A stretch of DNA of 64,000 nucleotides from Deinococcus sp. QL22. GTDB lineage: Bacteria > Deinococcota > Deinococci > Deinococcales > Deinococcaceae. Where the stretch lies: contig NZ_CP097150.1 of the NCBI RefSeq assembly GCF_023370075.1, positions 186,001 to 250,000 on the forward strand. The letters are read 5' to 3'. The stretch's first letter is position 1, and each line of letters starts with the position of its first letter. Both the position numbers and the translations under genes were made by a program. The notes below the pieces were generated by a model. The model made no database searches. It was not told where the DNA came from and saw only the letters and a program-made list of their open reading frames with translations. Below, one piece after another: positions 17,519-26,779 of this stretch.

Positions 17519-18924
17519 TACTACAGTTGCAGTTAGCGGGAGGAGAGCCAGCGTTGTTGACGTTGGCGATGACACCGTTGGGCTCGTGCCTGGTGGCGTC
17601 GTCGCCACCCCGACCACTCCCAGATCCGCAGGTTGAGCTGGTGCTGCGGGAGAACCAAGCGCAACAGACGGCGCACCTCAGGAACCGTCAATGGAATCAA
17701 CTCCGGGTCGTTGACTGACCCCCCTTTTTTTCGTGGGCGGTGACCACGGTCAGGAAAGCGTGGGCCAACAGGGCTAGCGTGATATGTCGGTACCAGCCCA
17801 CCCACGAGCGCACTTCATAGTGATCCAACCCCACCTCACCCTTGGCCATCTCAAAGGCCACTTCTATCGCCCACCGTGATCCAGCGGCCTGCACGACCTC
17901 TGGCAAGGTCGTGCTTGAGGGTGCGAAGGCCAGGTAATACGCGAGGTCTGTGGGGTCTTTGAGCGAGCGACGAACCAGCACCCAACGCTCGAATCCAGCT
18001 GGCAGGATCGGCCCGAGTCCCGCCGACACGGCGGGACCCATCAATTCGGTGACACTGACCCAAGCCCACTCAAAGAGGCGGTCTCCCTTGCTCCCGGAAC
18101 CGGCACTCCAGGTCTGCCACTGATCCGGCTCAAACTGCTGGGCGACGTCAGCCACCTGGTTTGCTTGGGACCAGACTGGTCCCAAGTCCACACATGACAA
18201 TTTGACGCCACCGCCAAGACATATGGTTGCTGACGCTGTTCGAGGAAGCTACGGACGTTGGAAGCCGAATACACCGCGTCGCCAGTGACCCAGGCGGCGT
18301 GTACGCCGCCTGTAAAAGCCCGCTCAAGCATGGCGAGCGCGAGTTGTGGCTTGGTCGCGGCCCCAACAGTCTCAGGAATCTGAGCCGCTGCACACCGGGC
18401 AGGATCATCCACCCAGCTTTTGGGCAAAAAGAGCTCGCGGTCGATCAGGGCAGTGCCATGAGGCGTGGCGTAGGCGAGGAAGACCCCAATTTGACAGTTT
18501 TCAACTCGCCCCGCAGTGCCGCTGTACTGCCGTTGGACACCAGCGGATTGCGTGCCCTTCTTGAGAAAGCCGGTTTCATCGAGGATCAGCACCGCTTCGG
18601 GGGTCTGAAGGTGTTCGAGGACGTACTCGCGGAGGTCGTCACGAACGACCTCCGCATCCCACTGCGCCGTGGACAACAAGCGTTGCACGCCGAAGGGCGT
18701 GCGCTCACCGATCTGCTCGGCGATCTGCCAGCCGTTCTTGCGCTCAACAGGGCTGAGGAGAGCCTGCAAGTATGCGAAGGCCCGCTGACGTTGTTCACTG
18801 CGGGTAAAACGGGACGCAATCCGTTGGTGGAGCACCTTCAAGTCAGCCGACCAGTGATGGGGTTGAGACAGAGGGGAAGAGCTCGACATGCCTCATGCTA
18901 ACGCTCTTAACTGCAACTGTAGTA
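17519..18924 (-). mobile_element. IS701-family insertion sequence
   Basis: 1406 bp bounded by inverted ends TACTACAGTTGCAGTTA (17519-17535) and the reverse complement (18908-18924). It is flanked by CTAG at 17515-17518 and 18925-18928, the YTAR-type duplication of this family. The left CTAG is shared with the adjoining IS5-family unit. Confidence 0.82.
17533..18889 (-). pseudogene. IS701-family transposase broken by two frameshifts
   Basis: The N-terminal part starts [20 protein letters not shown] and includes [14 protein letters not shown] (first Asp) and [11 protein letters not shown] (second Asp). Near 18180 the frame changes to [15 protein letters not shown], then [20 protein letters not shown] and [25 protein letters not shown] (Glu region). 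A second shift at the A7G6 run (17723-17735 on the plus strand) leads to the family's C-terminus [13 protein letters not shown]. The homopolymer shift could be slippage or a sequencing error; with the first shift the gene looks inactive. Confidence 0.8.
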
Positions 18925-19018
18925 CTAGGAGCGAGATCAAGGACTGTCTCGACATGTCGATCCTTGAAGCACTCAGAGCAGTTGAAGGCAATTGCACACA
19001 CGCCCCATTGCGCTGAAC

Positions 19019-19306
19019 TCAATCGTCGTAGTCAGCCGAATTTTCTGGCAGAGCGTCAGATGCGCTCTCCTGCTGGAGCTGATAGGCCAGCACATCTTCG
19101 CGGTGCAGCAGCAGCAGCTCGCCGACTTGACGAGAGGGGAGAGTGCCAATTTCCCCCAGCCTCATGACTTCAGTGGGGGGAAGGCGGAGCAGTGCGGCCG
19201 CTTCGTGGAGTTCAATCTCGTCTTCAGGGGGAAGGGAAATGGATTGACCGGTCTTCAACCGGTAGACCAGGTCTTTGAGCAGCTCAGCGAGGTGCACGGA
19301 GATCAC
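19019..19306 (-). CDS. Excisionase-like small HTH protein
   Basis: 95 aa from GTG with GGAG just upstream. The central LHEAAALLRLPPTEVMRLGEIGTL plus LLLHREDVLAY fits a winged MerR/Xis-type excisionase domain. The gene is divergent from the integrase and separated from it by 124 bp of shared promoter region, the usual Xis-Int relationship. It may set the direction of recombination or repress the promoter (inference). Confidence 0.7.
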   Translation of the reverse strand: MISVHLAELLKDLVYRLKTGQSISLPPEDEIELHEAAALLRLPPTEVMRLGEIGTLPSRQVGELLLLHREDVLAYQLQQESASDALPENSADYDD

Positions 19307-19430
19307 TCCAGTGCAGTGGGGGAGAGGGAGGGTCTGGGCACGGGTGAACCTCCTGTTATTGAGGATACAAAATCAGGGGGAGGCAGAGGTATGGGCTCTA
19401 CCCAGAGTTAATGTATGTTATCTATGGGGT

Positions 19431-20366
19431 ATGACCTTACAGCTGTACCAGGGTTCTGCACTCAACCGGGCTAAGGGGTGGAATGACCTGTTGCCGGAAG
19501 AACGGAGACGCCGGGCTGTTGAAGCGGCCAGAGACCAGGATGCCGAAGCCTTGTGGACCTTGACCGAGGCTTACTTGACCCTGCACGGCGCCAGCGGAAC
19601 ATCGACCAGTCCCAAAACCTTGAAGGCGTACCGCTGGGCAGTCGTCAAATTTTTGACCTATGCGGGTGATCAGGCTGTGAATTTGTTACGGGCGACTTCC
19701 AGCGATGGCGTGCGCTTTGTTCGGACGGTAGAAGCTGAAGGGCTCAGTCCGTCCAGTACCCGCGTGCAACTGGCCGGAGTTCGCTTGCTGTACGCGGCGC
19801 TTCGCTGGGCGGAGGCCACCCAGGCCGCTCCCTTCAGTGACGTCAAACCAGTCCGAGACAAAACGGCGGCGTGGGACAAACGGCAACCCTACACCGATGC
19901 AGAAGTGCAGGCCCTGGCGGAAGGGGGAGACGCCCGCATGCGGGCGCTGGTGCTCCTCTGTGCCCACGGGGGACTTCGGATCAGTGAAGCCTTGGCTCTG
20001 ACCTGGAACGACATTCAGCTGGATGCCCGCGAGTTGCGGGTGTTGTTTGGCAAAGGCGGCAAACAACGCCGGGTGGTTTTCGGAGAAACCCTGCGAACAG
20101 CTTTGTTGGCACTCGAGAAGGAAGGTCAGGTCGTGGGCGGCAGCTATCCAGCCGCCGTCGAACGGTTGCAGCGCCTATGCACCCGGACTGGGGTGCCGTA
20201 CCGGGGGCATCACGCGCTGAGACACGCCGCTGGCACGCGCTTGATGCGCGAGGGGGCCAGCCTCGACGATGTGGCAAGGCATCTGGGACACTCGGCGCTG
20301 GAAACGGCCCGCATCTATGCCAAGTGGAGTGACGAAAGTTTGCGGCGACGAATCAGTAACTGGTAA
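19431..20366 (+). CDS. Tyrosine recombinase/integrase (XerC/D type)
   Basis: 311 aa from ATG at 19431, the start where the conserved protein begins (MTLQLYQGSALNRAKGW). N-terminal SAM-like core-binding domain, then a catalytic domain with Arg in HGGLRISEALALTW, Lys in FGKGGKQRRV, HxxR in HHALRHAAGT, His in ARHLGHSALETAR and the nucleophile in RIYAKWS. All catalytic residues are present. Likely role: resolution of replicon multimers or element integration; similar proteins occur on Deinococcus plasmids. Confidence 0.9.
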   Translation: MTLQLYQGSALNRAKGWNDLLPEERRRRAVEAARDQDAEALWTLTEAYLTLHGASGTSTSPKTLKAYRWAVVKFLTYAGDQAVNLLRATSSDGVRFVRTVEAEGLSPSSTRVQLAGVRLLYAALRWAEATQAAPFSDVKPVRDKTAAWDKRQPYTDAEVQALAEGGDARMRALVLLCAHGGLRISEALALTWNDIQLDARELRVLFGKGGKQRRVVFGETLRTALLALEKEGQVVGGSYPAAVERLQRLCTRTGVPYRGHHALRHAAGTRLMREGASLDDVARHLGHSALETARIYAKWSDESLRRRISNW

Positions 20367-20996
20367 GACGAGTGAAGCGTTTTCGACTGATACCCGGCCT
20401 GCAAGCCAGCCGCGTGGGTACTCCTCGGAAAGCTGGCCAAGACGCTGACTGTCAACGGCCCAGGTTTGAATCCATATTCGCGATGCCAGCAACGTTCCAC
20501 TTCACGGAAATTGGGGCGTCACCGTGTGGCTACGGGATCAAGCCAAACCTGGGCCCTCTCGATAGGGCGTCCATACAGACTGCATCAACCAGGCCAAAAG
20601 CGATCAGAACAAGAACTCAGAGACTCAGCACGCAGCCTGTCGATGCGCGAGTCCTGCGGTACTCCGGCAGGAGGTTGAACCGTATGGAACAACAAGAAGT
20701 GCTTCCTGGTCACAGGAATCAGGGGCTTCATTCATGTTGGACAAAATTGTCAGACACTGCATGCCCCGTCCACAAGTCCAGTGCCGAGGTGTTGACCCCC
20801 AGAGTCGCAAGCATGAGCCAGCCAGGGTCTGACTCGCTGGCAAGCCAGACAGCGCGGCGCCAGAAAAGGTGATGGGTCATTTCCTTGGCTACCAAGTGTC
20901 CCGGCTGTGTTCAGCTCTGGTGTTGATCTGGGGCAATCAAGAGATGACAAAGAAGGCAAACGCTACAAGGAGAAGGGACAGCAGGATGACGGCGGT
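20367..20996. other. Stretch without a convincing gene
   Basis: Several overlapping frames exist, but none shows a domain, a good start or protein-like composition. Probably decayed mobile-element sequence or the integrase attachment region. I see no tRNA. Confidence 0.4.
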
Positions 20997-21224
20997 CTAC
21001 AGGCCAGTCTTGCGGTGTCGCGCATCTAACTGTTGCACGGTTTGGCGCGCTAGCGCCGCGTCCACCAAGGTGATGTCCCCTCTGGTCTGAACAGGAGCTG
21101 GACTTGCCTTGACTACTTTCAACATCACTTCGGCCATGCTGTAGATCTCCAGCACTGGATCGGTACGTTGTCCCAAGAAGATCAAGATGCCAACAGCAAT
21201 ACTCTGCACGTAGTTCTCGGCCAT
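20997..21224 (-). CDS. Small hypothetical protein
   Basis: 75 codons starting MAENYVQSIAVGILIFLGQR, with a hydrophobic N-terminal stretch. The start faces the DUF4209-like gene. No family recognised and no clear ribosome binding site. Confidence 0.35.
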   Translation of the reverse strand: MAENYVQSIAVGILIFLGQRTDPVLEIYSMAEVMLKVVKASPAPVQTRGDITLVDAALARQTVQQLDARHRKTGL

Positions 21225-21318
21225 TTAGATGTTGGTTGTGCTTGCGTACTGGAGATCTTTTTGCTCAAGAATCAACAGAATATCCACAGGAAGACTCAGA
21301 CGATACTGTAGGGGGGTT

Positions 21319-23055
21319 GTGGATTCTTTCTTGACCTTGAATGAACAACTGTCCCCTGACTTCTCTATCGATGAGGTTTGCAGTGTGCTTGAACAGCTGG
21401 AGCACGCGAGCTTGGGGACTGATCCTCAGGCACAGCAGCTTTTCAGTACCCTGAAGGGTGTCGCTCACTTGGTCTTGCAGCCTGATGACGAACGGTCTCC
21501 GTTCAGGGGAGGGTGGCACCCTCGTCCGGAGGGTGGTGTCCAGCAGGGGCCGTCCAGTTCCGAAGAATATCAATGGCTCCGTTCTGCTGTGGATCAAATT
21601 CGTCATGCTGGCCTCCGGGCCCGAATTGCTGATTTGCTGTGGCTCCTGACACATGAGGCGTTGTTCCCCCGCAAGGCGATTGACGCGTACATGCAGTACG
21701 CCCAAGATCGCGACGACACAGGGATCAATGCTTCTCCACATGACGTCACTGATGGTTTGCGGCGGGCGGCTATTCTGGCCCGGCAACTTGGCAAAAAGAA
21801 TCCTCAACTGGATCAAGTGTTGCGCGCGGTTGAGGAGGGGCTTGAGCGTCACCGCAATGACGATCAATACGGTTGGTACAGCCACGCCCTTTTCAAGGTC
21901 ATGATCAGATTTAAGCGTGGAGACCCTGCTGTACTGGCCGAACAGGCCGCTGCTTTTGCCCGTCGCTGCGAAGAGCTCGGAAACTGGCCCATGGCCCGAA
22001 CACATTGGGACAACGTGGCTACGTTTCATCATCTCTCCAAGCACTCAGAACAGGCCCAACAAGCAAAGCTTGCCGCTGCCGAGGCGTTCACCAAATCCGC
22101 GCGCAGTTTTATTCGGCCTGGATCCCCCCCTTTTTTAGCGGTGAAGGAACTCAAGCAAGCCGTACAGGCCCTCCGGCAGGCCAGGGCAACCCCTAAGCGG
22201 ATTCAAGACGTTCTTCAAGAAATACGCGTCCTGCAGAGTACAGAAGGCGAATTCATGCAGACGTTCTCTACTGAGATCCCGAGCGATGTCGTGGTAACGC
22301 AGCAGCAGTCAGGCCGGGCGCAGGTTACAGGGCTCATGCTGCCGAGTGCTCTGCAACAGCTGGGGCGCCTGGCAGTTCTTCCTTCTCTCTCCGAATTGAA
22401 GCGCGCTGCTCAAGATACCCTTCAGTCCACTGTGTTTCACCGGCTTGCCACGACGAACCTCACTGATCAGGCTGGACGGTTGCAGGAGACGCTGAGTACT
22501 CAGGAGGAGTATTTAACGTACCAGATCAACCAGCAAGCAGCGATGGCCCGGTTGCTGTCCGTAATAGCTATTGATGCGGCGGTAGCACAACTTCACCATG
22601 ACCATACCATTGGTCTGCATGACCTCGCTTTTATCGTCACCGGTAATGCCCGGATTCCTGTAGGGCATGAGGACAGTGTCCAGCGTGGGCTTTGGTACGG
22701 CTTAGAAGGCGACTTCCTTGCAGCAATTCCCATCTTGCTGCCCCAGTTGGAAGCTGGGTTACGGCACCTGGTCAATACAAGCGGCGTCGTTACCTCAGGG
22801 CTAGATCATGCTGAAGTACAGCAAGAACACACTCTGAACGCCCTCCTGACAGAGGAAAAGTACACCTCTGTGTTCAATCAGGCACTCGGTGAATTGTTTG
22901 TTTTTGACCTGCGGTTTCTGCTCGTAGAGAAGGTTGGAGAAAATCTGCGGAATGTCAGTGCCCATGGGCTCGCGCTGGATGGGCAGTTGAACGGAACTTC
23001 GGGACGATACACGTGGGCAGTGTTGCTGCGCTTTTTTATGGATGGATTGCTCTGA
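21319..23055 (+). CDS. DUF4209-like protein with HEPN-type RNxxxH motif, candidate defence gene
   Basis: 578 aa from the GTG at 21319, chosen because AGGGGGG lies just upstream; an ATG at 21229 lacks any such site. Mostly helical. The C-terminal region, LPQLEAGLRHLV...FVFDLRFLLVEKVGENLRNVSAHGL, matches the pattern of DUF4209-type proteins. RNVSAH has the Rx4H spacing of HEPN ribonucleases. HEPN proteins often act as RNA-cutting toxins or abortive-infection effectors. The gene lies next to an OLD-type nuclease and a type I restriction system, which supports a defence role (inference). Confidence 0.65.
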   Translation: MDSFLTLNEQLSPDFSIDEVCSVLEQLEHASLGTDPQAQQLFSTLKGVAHLVLQPDDERSPFRGGWHPRPEGGVQQGPSSSEEYQWLRSAVDQIRHAGLRARIADLLWLLTHEALFPRKAIDAYMQYAQDRDDTGINASPHDVTDGLRRAAILARQLGKKNPQLDQVLRAVEEGLERHRNDDQYGWYSHALFKVMIRFKRGDPAVLAEQAAAFARRCEELGNWPMARTHWDNVATFHHLSKHSEQAQQAKLAAAEAFTKSARSFIRPGSPPFLAVKELKQAVQALRQARATPKRIQDVLQEIRVLQSTEGEFMQTFSTEIPSDVVVTQQQSGRAQVTGLMLPSALQQLGRLAVLPSLSELKRAAQDTLQSTVFHRLATTNLTDQAGRLQETLSTQEEYLTYQINQQAAMARLLSVIAIDAAVAQLHHDHTIGLHDLAFIVTGNARIPVGHEDSVQRGLWYGLEGDFLAAIPILLPQLEAGLRHLVNTSGVVTSGLDHAEVQQEHTLNALLTEEKYTSVFNQALGELFVFDLRFLLVEKVGENLRNVSAHGLALDGQLNGTSGRYTWAVLLRFFMDGLL

Positions 23056-23402
23056 AAGACTCTTGCCGTGGTCCTGGCAGTCAATCCTAAGGCCAGTAGA
23101 TCCAATCAGGTCAATACAACTGCGCCACTCAAATGCAAGCAATAATTCAACGAATGCCCTTTCGCCGAACAAACGAAACCCTTCAGCTTCAATGAATGCT
23201 CGATCCGCAACTCAACCTTTCCACCGCTGCCCTGAAGGTCTCACGGTTGCCCGTGTCATCGGGCGCGACCCTATATAGGGGTTGGGCTGGGTAAACCCGT
23301 GGACGACCTCCAATATTTCGACTTCACTTGCTATCTATGAAATGCATGGTTCTGCAGGTATGTCCCCCCAGATGGAACAGAAGCAGCAACAACCCAAACC
23401 TT
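23056..23402. other. Convergent intergenic stretch
   Basis: Lies between the ends of the DUF4209-like gene and the OLD-type gene. No gene recognised, and no clear hairpin-T terminator found by eye. Confidence 0.35.
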
Positions 23403-25748
23403 TCATAGTATTTCTTTTTGGTGGGCGAGTCGCTCGACATATTTAAGATTTGACAGTTGCTGCTTAAAATCTTCATAACTCTGCACAGGAATCAACGGCT
23501 CAGAAGCTAAACGATGTTCACGACGAATTCCAGCAATCACCTTCTTTATTTGATCCCCGTGTTCTGACTCGCCTGCTGTAGCTTCTATGTCTTTAAGAAC
23601 GATTTTGGCACGATCTCGAGTAGTAGAATCCGGATAATCACGTAAAAAGCTATCTATAATTCTATGCAGTCTGTTATCTCTCCTCTTATCTTCCTCGTCA
23701 GTTATCGTCTGACGCAGGAGATCAGCCAGATGCGAGATCAGGGAGCTGAAGTTTGCTTCAAAGTCTGGCATGCCATCTGGTCGACGGCCTGGGGTCTGGA
23801 TTCCTATAAGCTTAATTACCTCTTTTGCAAATCCGACCTTTTCTAGAGATGTCCCAAAACTTTCCTTAAAGCTTCGAGAAAGTCCATCGAAAAGTGAGTT
23901 TTTATTCGCCGCGATCGACTCTTTTACGGACTTTTCCGTAAGATCATTTGCGACTTCTTGACTCAAGCCTAGAAAGTTCACGGCATAAGCCCGTGCAGCC
24001 GAAACAGCTATTTTGATTGGAATCAAGTCTTCTATATCTCTAACGACCACACCCTCTGTTGGCCTGAACGCTTCAGAAGACGAGGCCCACGCTCCGAGCA
24101 TCAGAACGTAATCATTTGATACCAGAGGTTTTCGATACGCTCCTCCTCTCTGAATCTGCTTTTGGGCATCTTCGCCAGCAGCATCGGAGTCCAGAAGGAC
24201 GGCGCAAGGGGGTTTAATCTCGTCTTGACCGCGTGCTAGGTAGAGCATGTAGGGAATAGTCGAAGCAGAACCGGCCGGTACTATAGTGATCTCATTTAGA
24301 TTGATCAATTCTGATTCTGGTTTGCCGAGGTTGCGCAGATAATTGGAGATTCCAGCAAGATAGATTTGGTCTGATAGCCCTTCAACAAATAAGTTTGCGC
24401 CTCCGATAAAAGCTGTCTCAGCCACAAAAGCTCCTATAGAAGAACGTAGGGGCTCATAGCGGTTACGAGTGGCATCCTTCACCAGCCGGGTTCCTTCTTC
24501 CGATTTGCCTTTGTCGAGTACCCGTATTCGGTGAGCAGCATTACGATTGATAAGAAAAGGAGAATGTGTCACATAGACTACCTGTTTTTCGGTTTTGTCA
24601 GGCTCTTGATCAATGTAATTTTCTAAAACCCTTAATAGATCTTGTTGACCGACAGCCGAAAGGTAGGTATCCGGCTCATCCATAAGAAGAATCTCATGCC
24701 TACCTGTTTCACGCTCATGTGCACGAAGCTGTACAAAGTAACTCAGAAAATACCTAAGTCCAGTGCTTCGTTCATTGAAAGAATAGTCCGTCCCAGTGCG
24801 GTCTCTGATGGTGAAGACCAATTCGTGTTCACGAGGAGAGACCCTTAAACTAAATTCTGAATCTTGTTTCCACCATCTTGAAAGATTAAGGTGGCGCGCC
24901 AAAGAATCGTTAATCTTTTGAACAAGTCCATTGACATGCCCCTCAAACCCACCTTGAATGGCTTCTGACAAGTCATCAAAAGTTGACGGTGCAATCTTCG
25001 CAATTTTAATAAGAAGAAGTTTACTTAAAGCGTTTTGTGTGGCATTTTTAGACGTTTTAGAGGTATCTATAGAATCAGTAGCCAGTGTCGACAAAAGATT
25101 GGGGGTAATTCTTTGTAAATCCTCGGGAGTTCGAATATTTTTGAGCAGCTCAAATAGTCGATTGCGCTGGGAGCGGGCGAACGTGGAGCCACTTGCTGAT
25201 AATTCAGCAATTGAGACAGAGTCGGGAAGGGCAACGTCAGTGATTAAACGGAAAGGGATGGGCAGTAACGATAAAATCCTCTCGACAGCTAATACATCCA
25301 ACTCTTTGTAGTCACCCTGAGAACCTACTGCTCTCCAATTGGTTTCGTCTACTCTCCACAGCATTAGATTTCCATCAGTTCTGAGAGGAATAGAAAACTC
25401 CTTGAGTAAAGGTTTCTCGGCTGTGGAAACCTCAAAAAGACCGGCAAAATCTGGGAGGCGACGAAACCCCTCTTCAACGGAAAATAATGTGGAATAGCGG
25501 CAAAAATCACGCATCTGATATGGTTTCTTAGATAAGAAAATTTCGACTGCGTCAAGTAGATGGCTTTTGCCGGACTCGTTAGATCCTACAATGGCGGTAA
25601 TGTCATTCTCAAATTGAATTGGAATAAATGGGAACCACTGTCCATCAATAGTCTCCCAGTCTTGTGGCTTCGATGTGGGTATGGCCTTCTTCTCGTAATC
25701 AAAGTTGAACGATTTGTAGTGGCGTATGTAGATCTTTACGAGTTTCAT
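23403..25748 (-). CDS. OLD-family ATP-dependent nuclease (AAA ATPase + TOPRIM)
   Basis: 781 aa from ATG at 25748 (GGGAG 4 nt upstream). N-terminal SMC/ABC-like ATPase: Walker A VGSNESGKSHLLDAVEIF, signature region SFNERSTGLRYFLSYF, Walker B LLMDEPDTYLS, switch His in VYVTHSPFL. C-terminal TOPRIM nuclease with Glu in NLFVEGLSDQIYL and the acidic cluster in VLLDSDAAGEDAQ. OLD proteins act against phages (P2 Old; GajA is a relative). No GajB-like helicase or second component is adjacent, so a stand-alone class is most likely. The gene is strikingly AT-rich compared with its surroundings, a sign of recent transfer. Confidence 0.88.
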   Translation of the reverse strand: MKLVKIYIRHYKSFNFDYEKKAIPTSKPQDWETIDGQWFPFIPIQFENDITAIVGSNESGKSHLLDAVEIFLSKKPYQMRDFCRYSTLFSVEEGFRRLPDFAGLFEVSTAEKPLLKEFSIPLRTDGNLMLWRVDETNWRAVGSQGDYKELDVLAVERILSLLPIPFRLITDVALPDSVSIAELSASGSTFARSQRNRLFELLKNIRTPEDLQRITPNLLSTLATDSIDTSKTSKNATQNALSKLLLIKIAKIAPSTFDDLSEAIQGGFEGHVNGLVQKINDSLARHLNLSRWWKQDSEFSLRVSPREHELVFTIRDRTGTDYSFNERSTGLRYFLSYFVQLRAHERETGRHEILLMDEPDTYLSAVGQQDLLRVLENYIDQEPDKTEKQVVYVTHSPFLINRNAAHRIRVLDKGKSEEGTRLVKDATRNRYEPLRSSIGAFVAETAFIGGANLFVEGLSDQIYLAGISNYLRNLGKPESELINLNEITIVPAGSASTIPYMLYLARGQDEIKPPCAVLLDSDAAGEDAQKQIQRGGAYRKPLVSNDYVLMLGAWASSSEAFRPTEGVVVRDIEDLIPIKIAVSAARAYAVNFLGLSQEVANDLTEKSVKESIAANKNSLFDGLSRSFKESFGTSLEKVGFAKEVIKLIGIQTPGRRPDGMPDFEANFSSLISHLADLLRQTITDEEDKRRDNRLHRIIDSFLRDYPDSTTRDRAKIVLKDIEATAGESEHGDQIKKVIAGIRREHRLASEPLIPVQSYEDFKQQLSNLKYVERLAHQKEIL

Positions 25749-26133
25749 CAATCTCCCTATGTCTGTTTCAAGATTAGAAGTTTTAAAGATAACTCGAGCT
25801 AATACACAAAAATCTCTTGCATTTTCTTACCGTGCAAGGGTTGAAGCACCATATCTCAATCGCCACCACACGTGTCCCATCTGTAATCTAACAAGGTTTT
25901 TATATTATGCTACTATAGAATAAACAAATACAACTTATATTCCGCTCCCCATAGCCCATGATTCTTCATGTGTCACTAGATCGTCTATTCTTAGGCATCA
26001 CGAGACTTTTAAACAAATTTTGTAGAAATCTACCCGTTCACTATAACGTGAATCAACCATGCACAAGAAGGCAATTGCAGCTCTAGGAGAATGGAGTGCG
26101 TTACCAGCAGCACCTCCTGAAATCAACAGAAGT
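25749..26133. other. AT-rich promoter region of the OLD-type gene
   Basis: About 250 bp are very AT-rich (25,780-26,040), continuing the composition of the OLD-type gene, then base composition switches back near 26,050. No gene recognised. The switch probably marks one edge of the transferred segment. Confidence 0.45.
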
Positions 26134-26478
26134 TCAGTCGGGCCACTCGCCGAGGCCGTGCTTCGCCAAGACTTCCTGGCGGGCACGCCGGGTTTCATTG
26201 CACAGCATCACACTCAATCGAAGGGCGTCGAGTTCCCGGTGTGCGCCACGCAGGTACCACACCTCACTCTCGTAGCCATGCCCCTCAATTCTCAGGATCA
26301 CGAAGTGAGGGTGCCGCTCACCCCGGTATTCCGCCACGGGCAATACCCGGTACGGGGCCGTAAATCTGTCCCACAGGTAGAAAAACGCTCCTCCGGCATC
26401 CGCCCCCTCTGCCCGCGAGGCCCGGTAGGCCTCGAGAACTTCCCGCATCACCACTTGTGGTTCAGTCCCAGTGGACAC
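26134..26478 (-). CDS. Hypothetical protein at the end of the restriction operon
   Basis: 114 aa from GTG, overlapping the preceding Zn-ribbon gene by 17 nt. Soluble, Arg/Glu-rich, with YRVLPVAEYRGERHPHFVIL in the middle. No known family. Overlap and strand place it as the last gene of the hsdS-linked operon. Confidence 0.6.
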   Translation of the reverse strand: MSTGTEPQVVMREVLEAYRASRAEGADAGGAFFYLWDRFTAPYRVLPVAEYRGERHPHFVILRIEGHGYESEVWYLRGAHRELDALRLSVMLCNETRRARQEVLAKHGLGEWPD

Positions 26479-26779
26479 TCATGCCTCCGGTGTGGACGTC
26501 CAGTGGCGTGCGGCACACGGGGCAACGGCCCTCAAACGGCTCCCACTGGTGCTCGCGGTCTTCAGGACAACGCAGGCGCAACTGTTTCCAACGCATTGGC
26601 AGCCCCTCGCCCGGATGATCGCCAGAGTGCGGTTCCAGCCAGGGCACGTCGTAGAGTTCCTGACAGTCCAGGCAGCTGATGGTCAGACTGTAGGCCCGGC
26701 GCATCCCGGAATCTGGTCCGCCGGACACGACCGCCTGATAGCCGCACTCTGGGCAATTGTGTTCTTTGCAAAAGCCCAT
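26462..26779 (-). CDS. Zinc-ribbon protein coupled to hsdS
   Basis: 105 aa. Four Cys/His pairs, CPECGY, CLDCQ, CPEDREH and CPVCR, suggest two zinc ribbons. The start shares one base with the hsdS stop (TGATG), so it should be translated with the restriction genes. Possibly a nucleic-acid or protein-binding accessory factor; no specific family recognised. Confidence 0.65.
   Translation of the reverse strand: MGFCKEHNCPECGYQAVVSGGPDSGMRRAYSLTISCLDCQELYDVPWLEPHSGDHPGEGLPMRWKQLRLRCPEDREHQWEPFEGRCPVCRTPLDVHTGGMSVHWD

Noticed and set aside
20372..20872. 166-codon plus-strand frame after the integrase
   Set aside because: Atypical composition, no ribosome binding site, no recognisable fold.
23403..25748. 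Gabija system (GajA with GajB)
   Set aside because: The ATPase-TOPRIM protein fits, but there is no UvrD-like helicase gene beside it.
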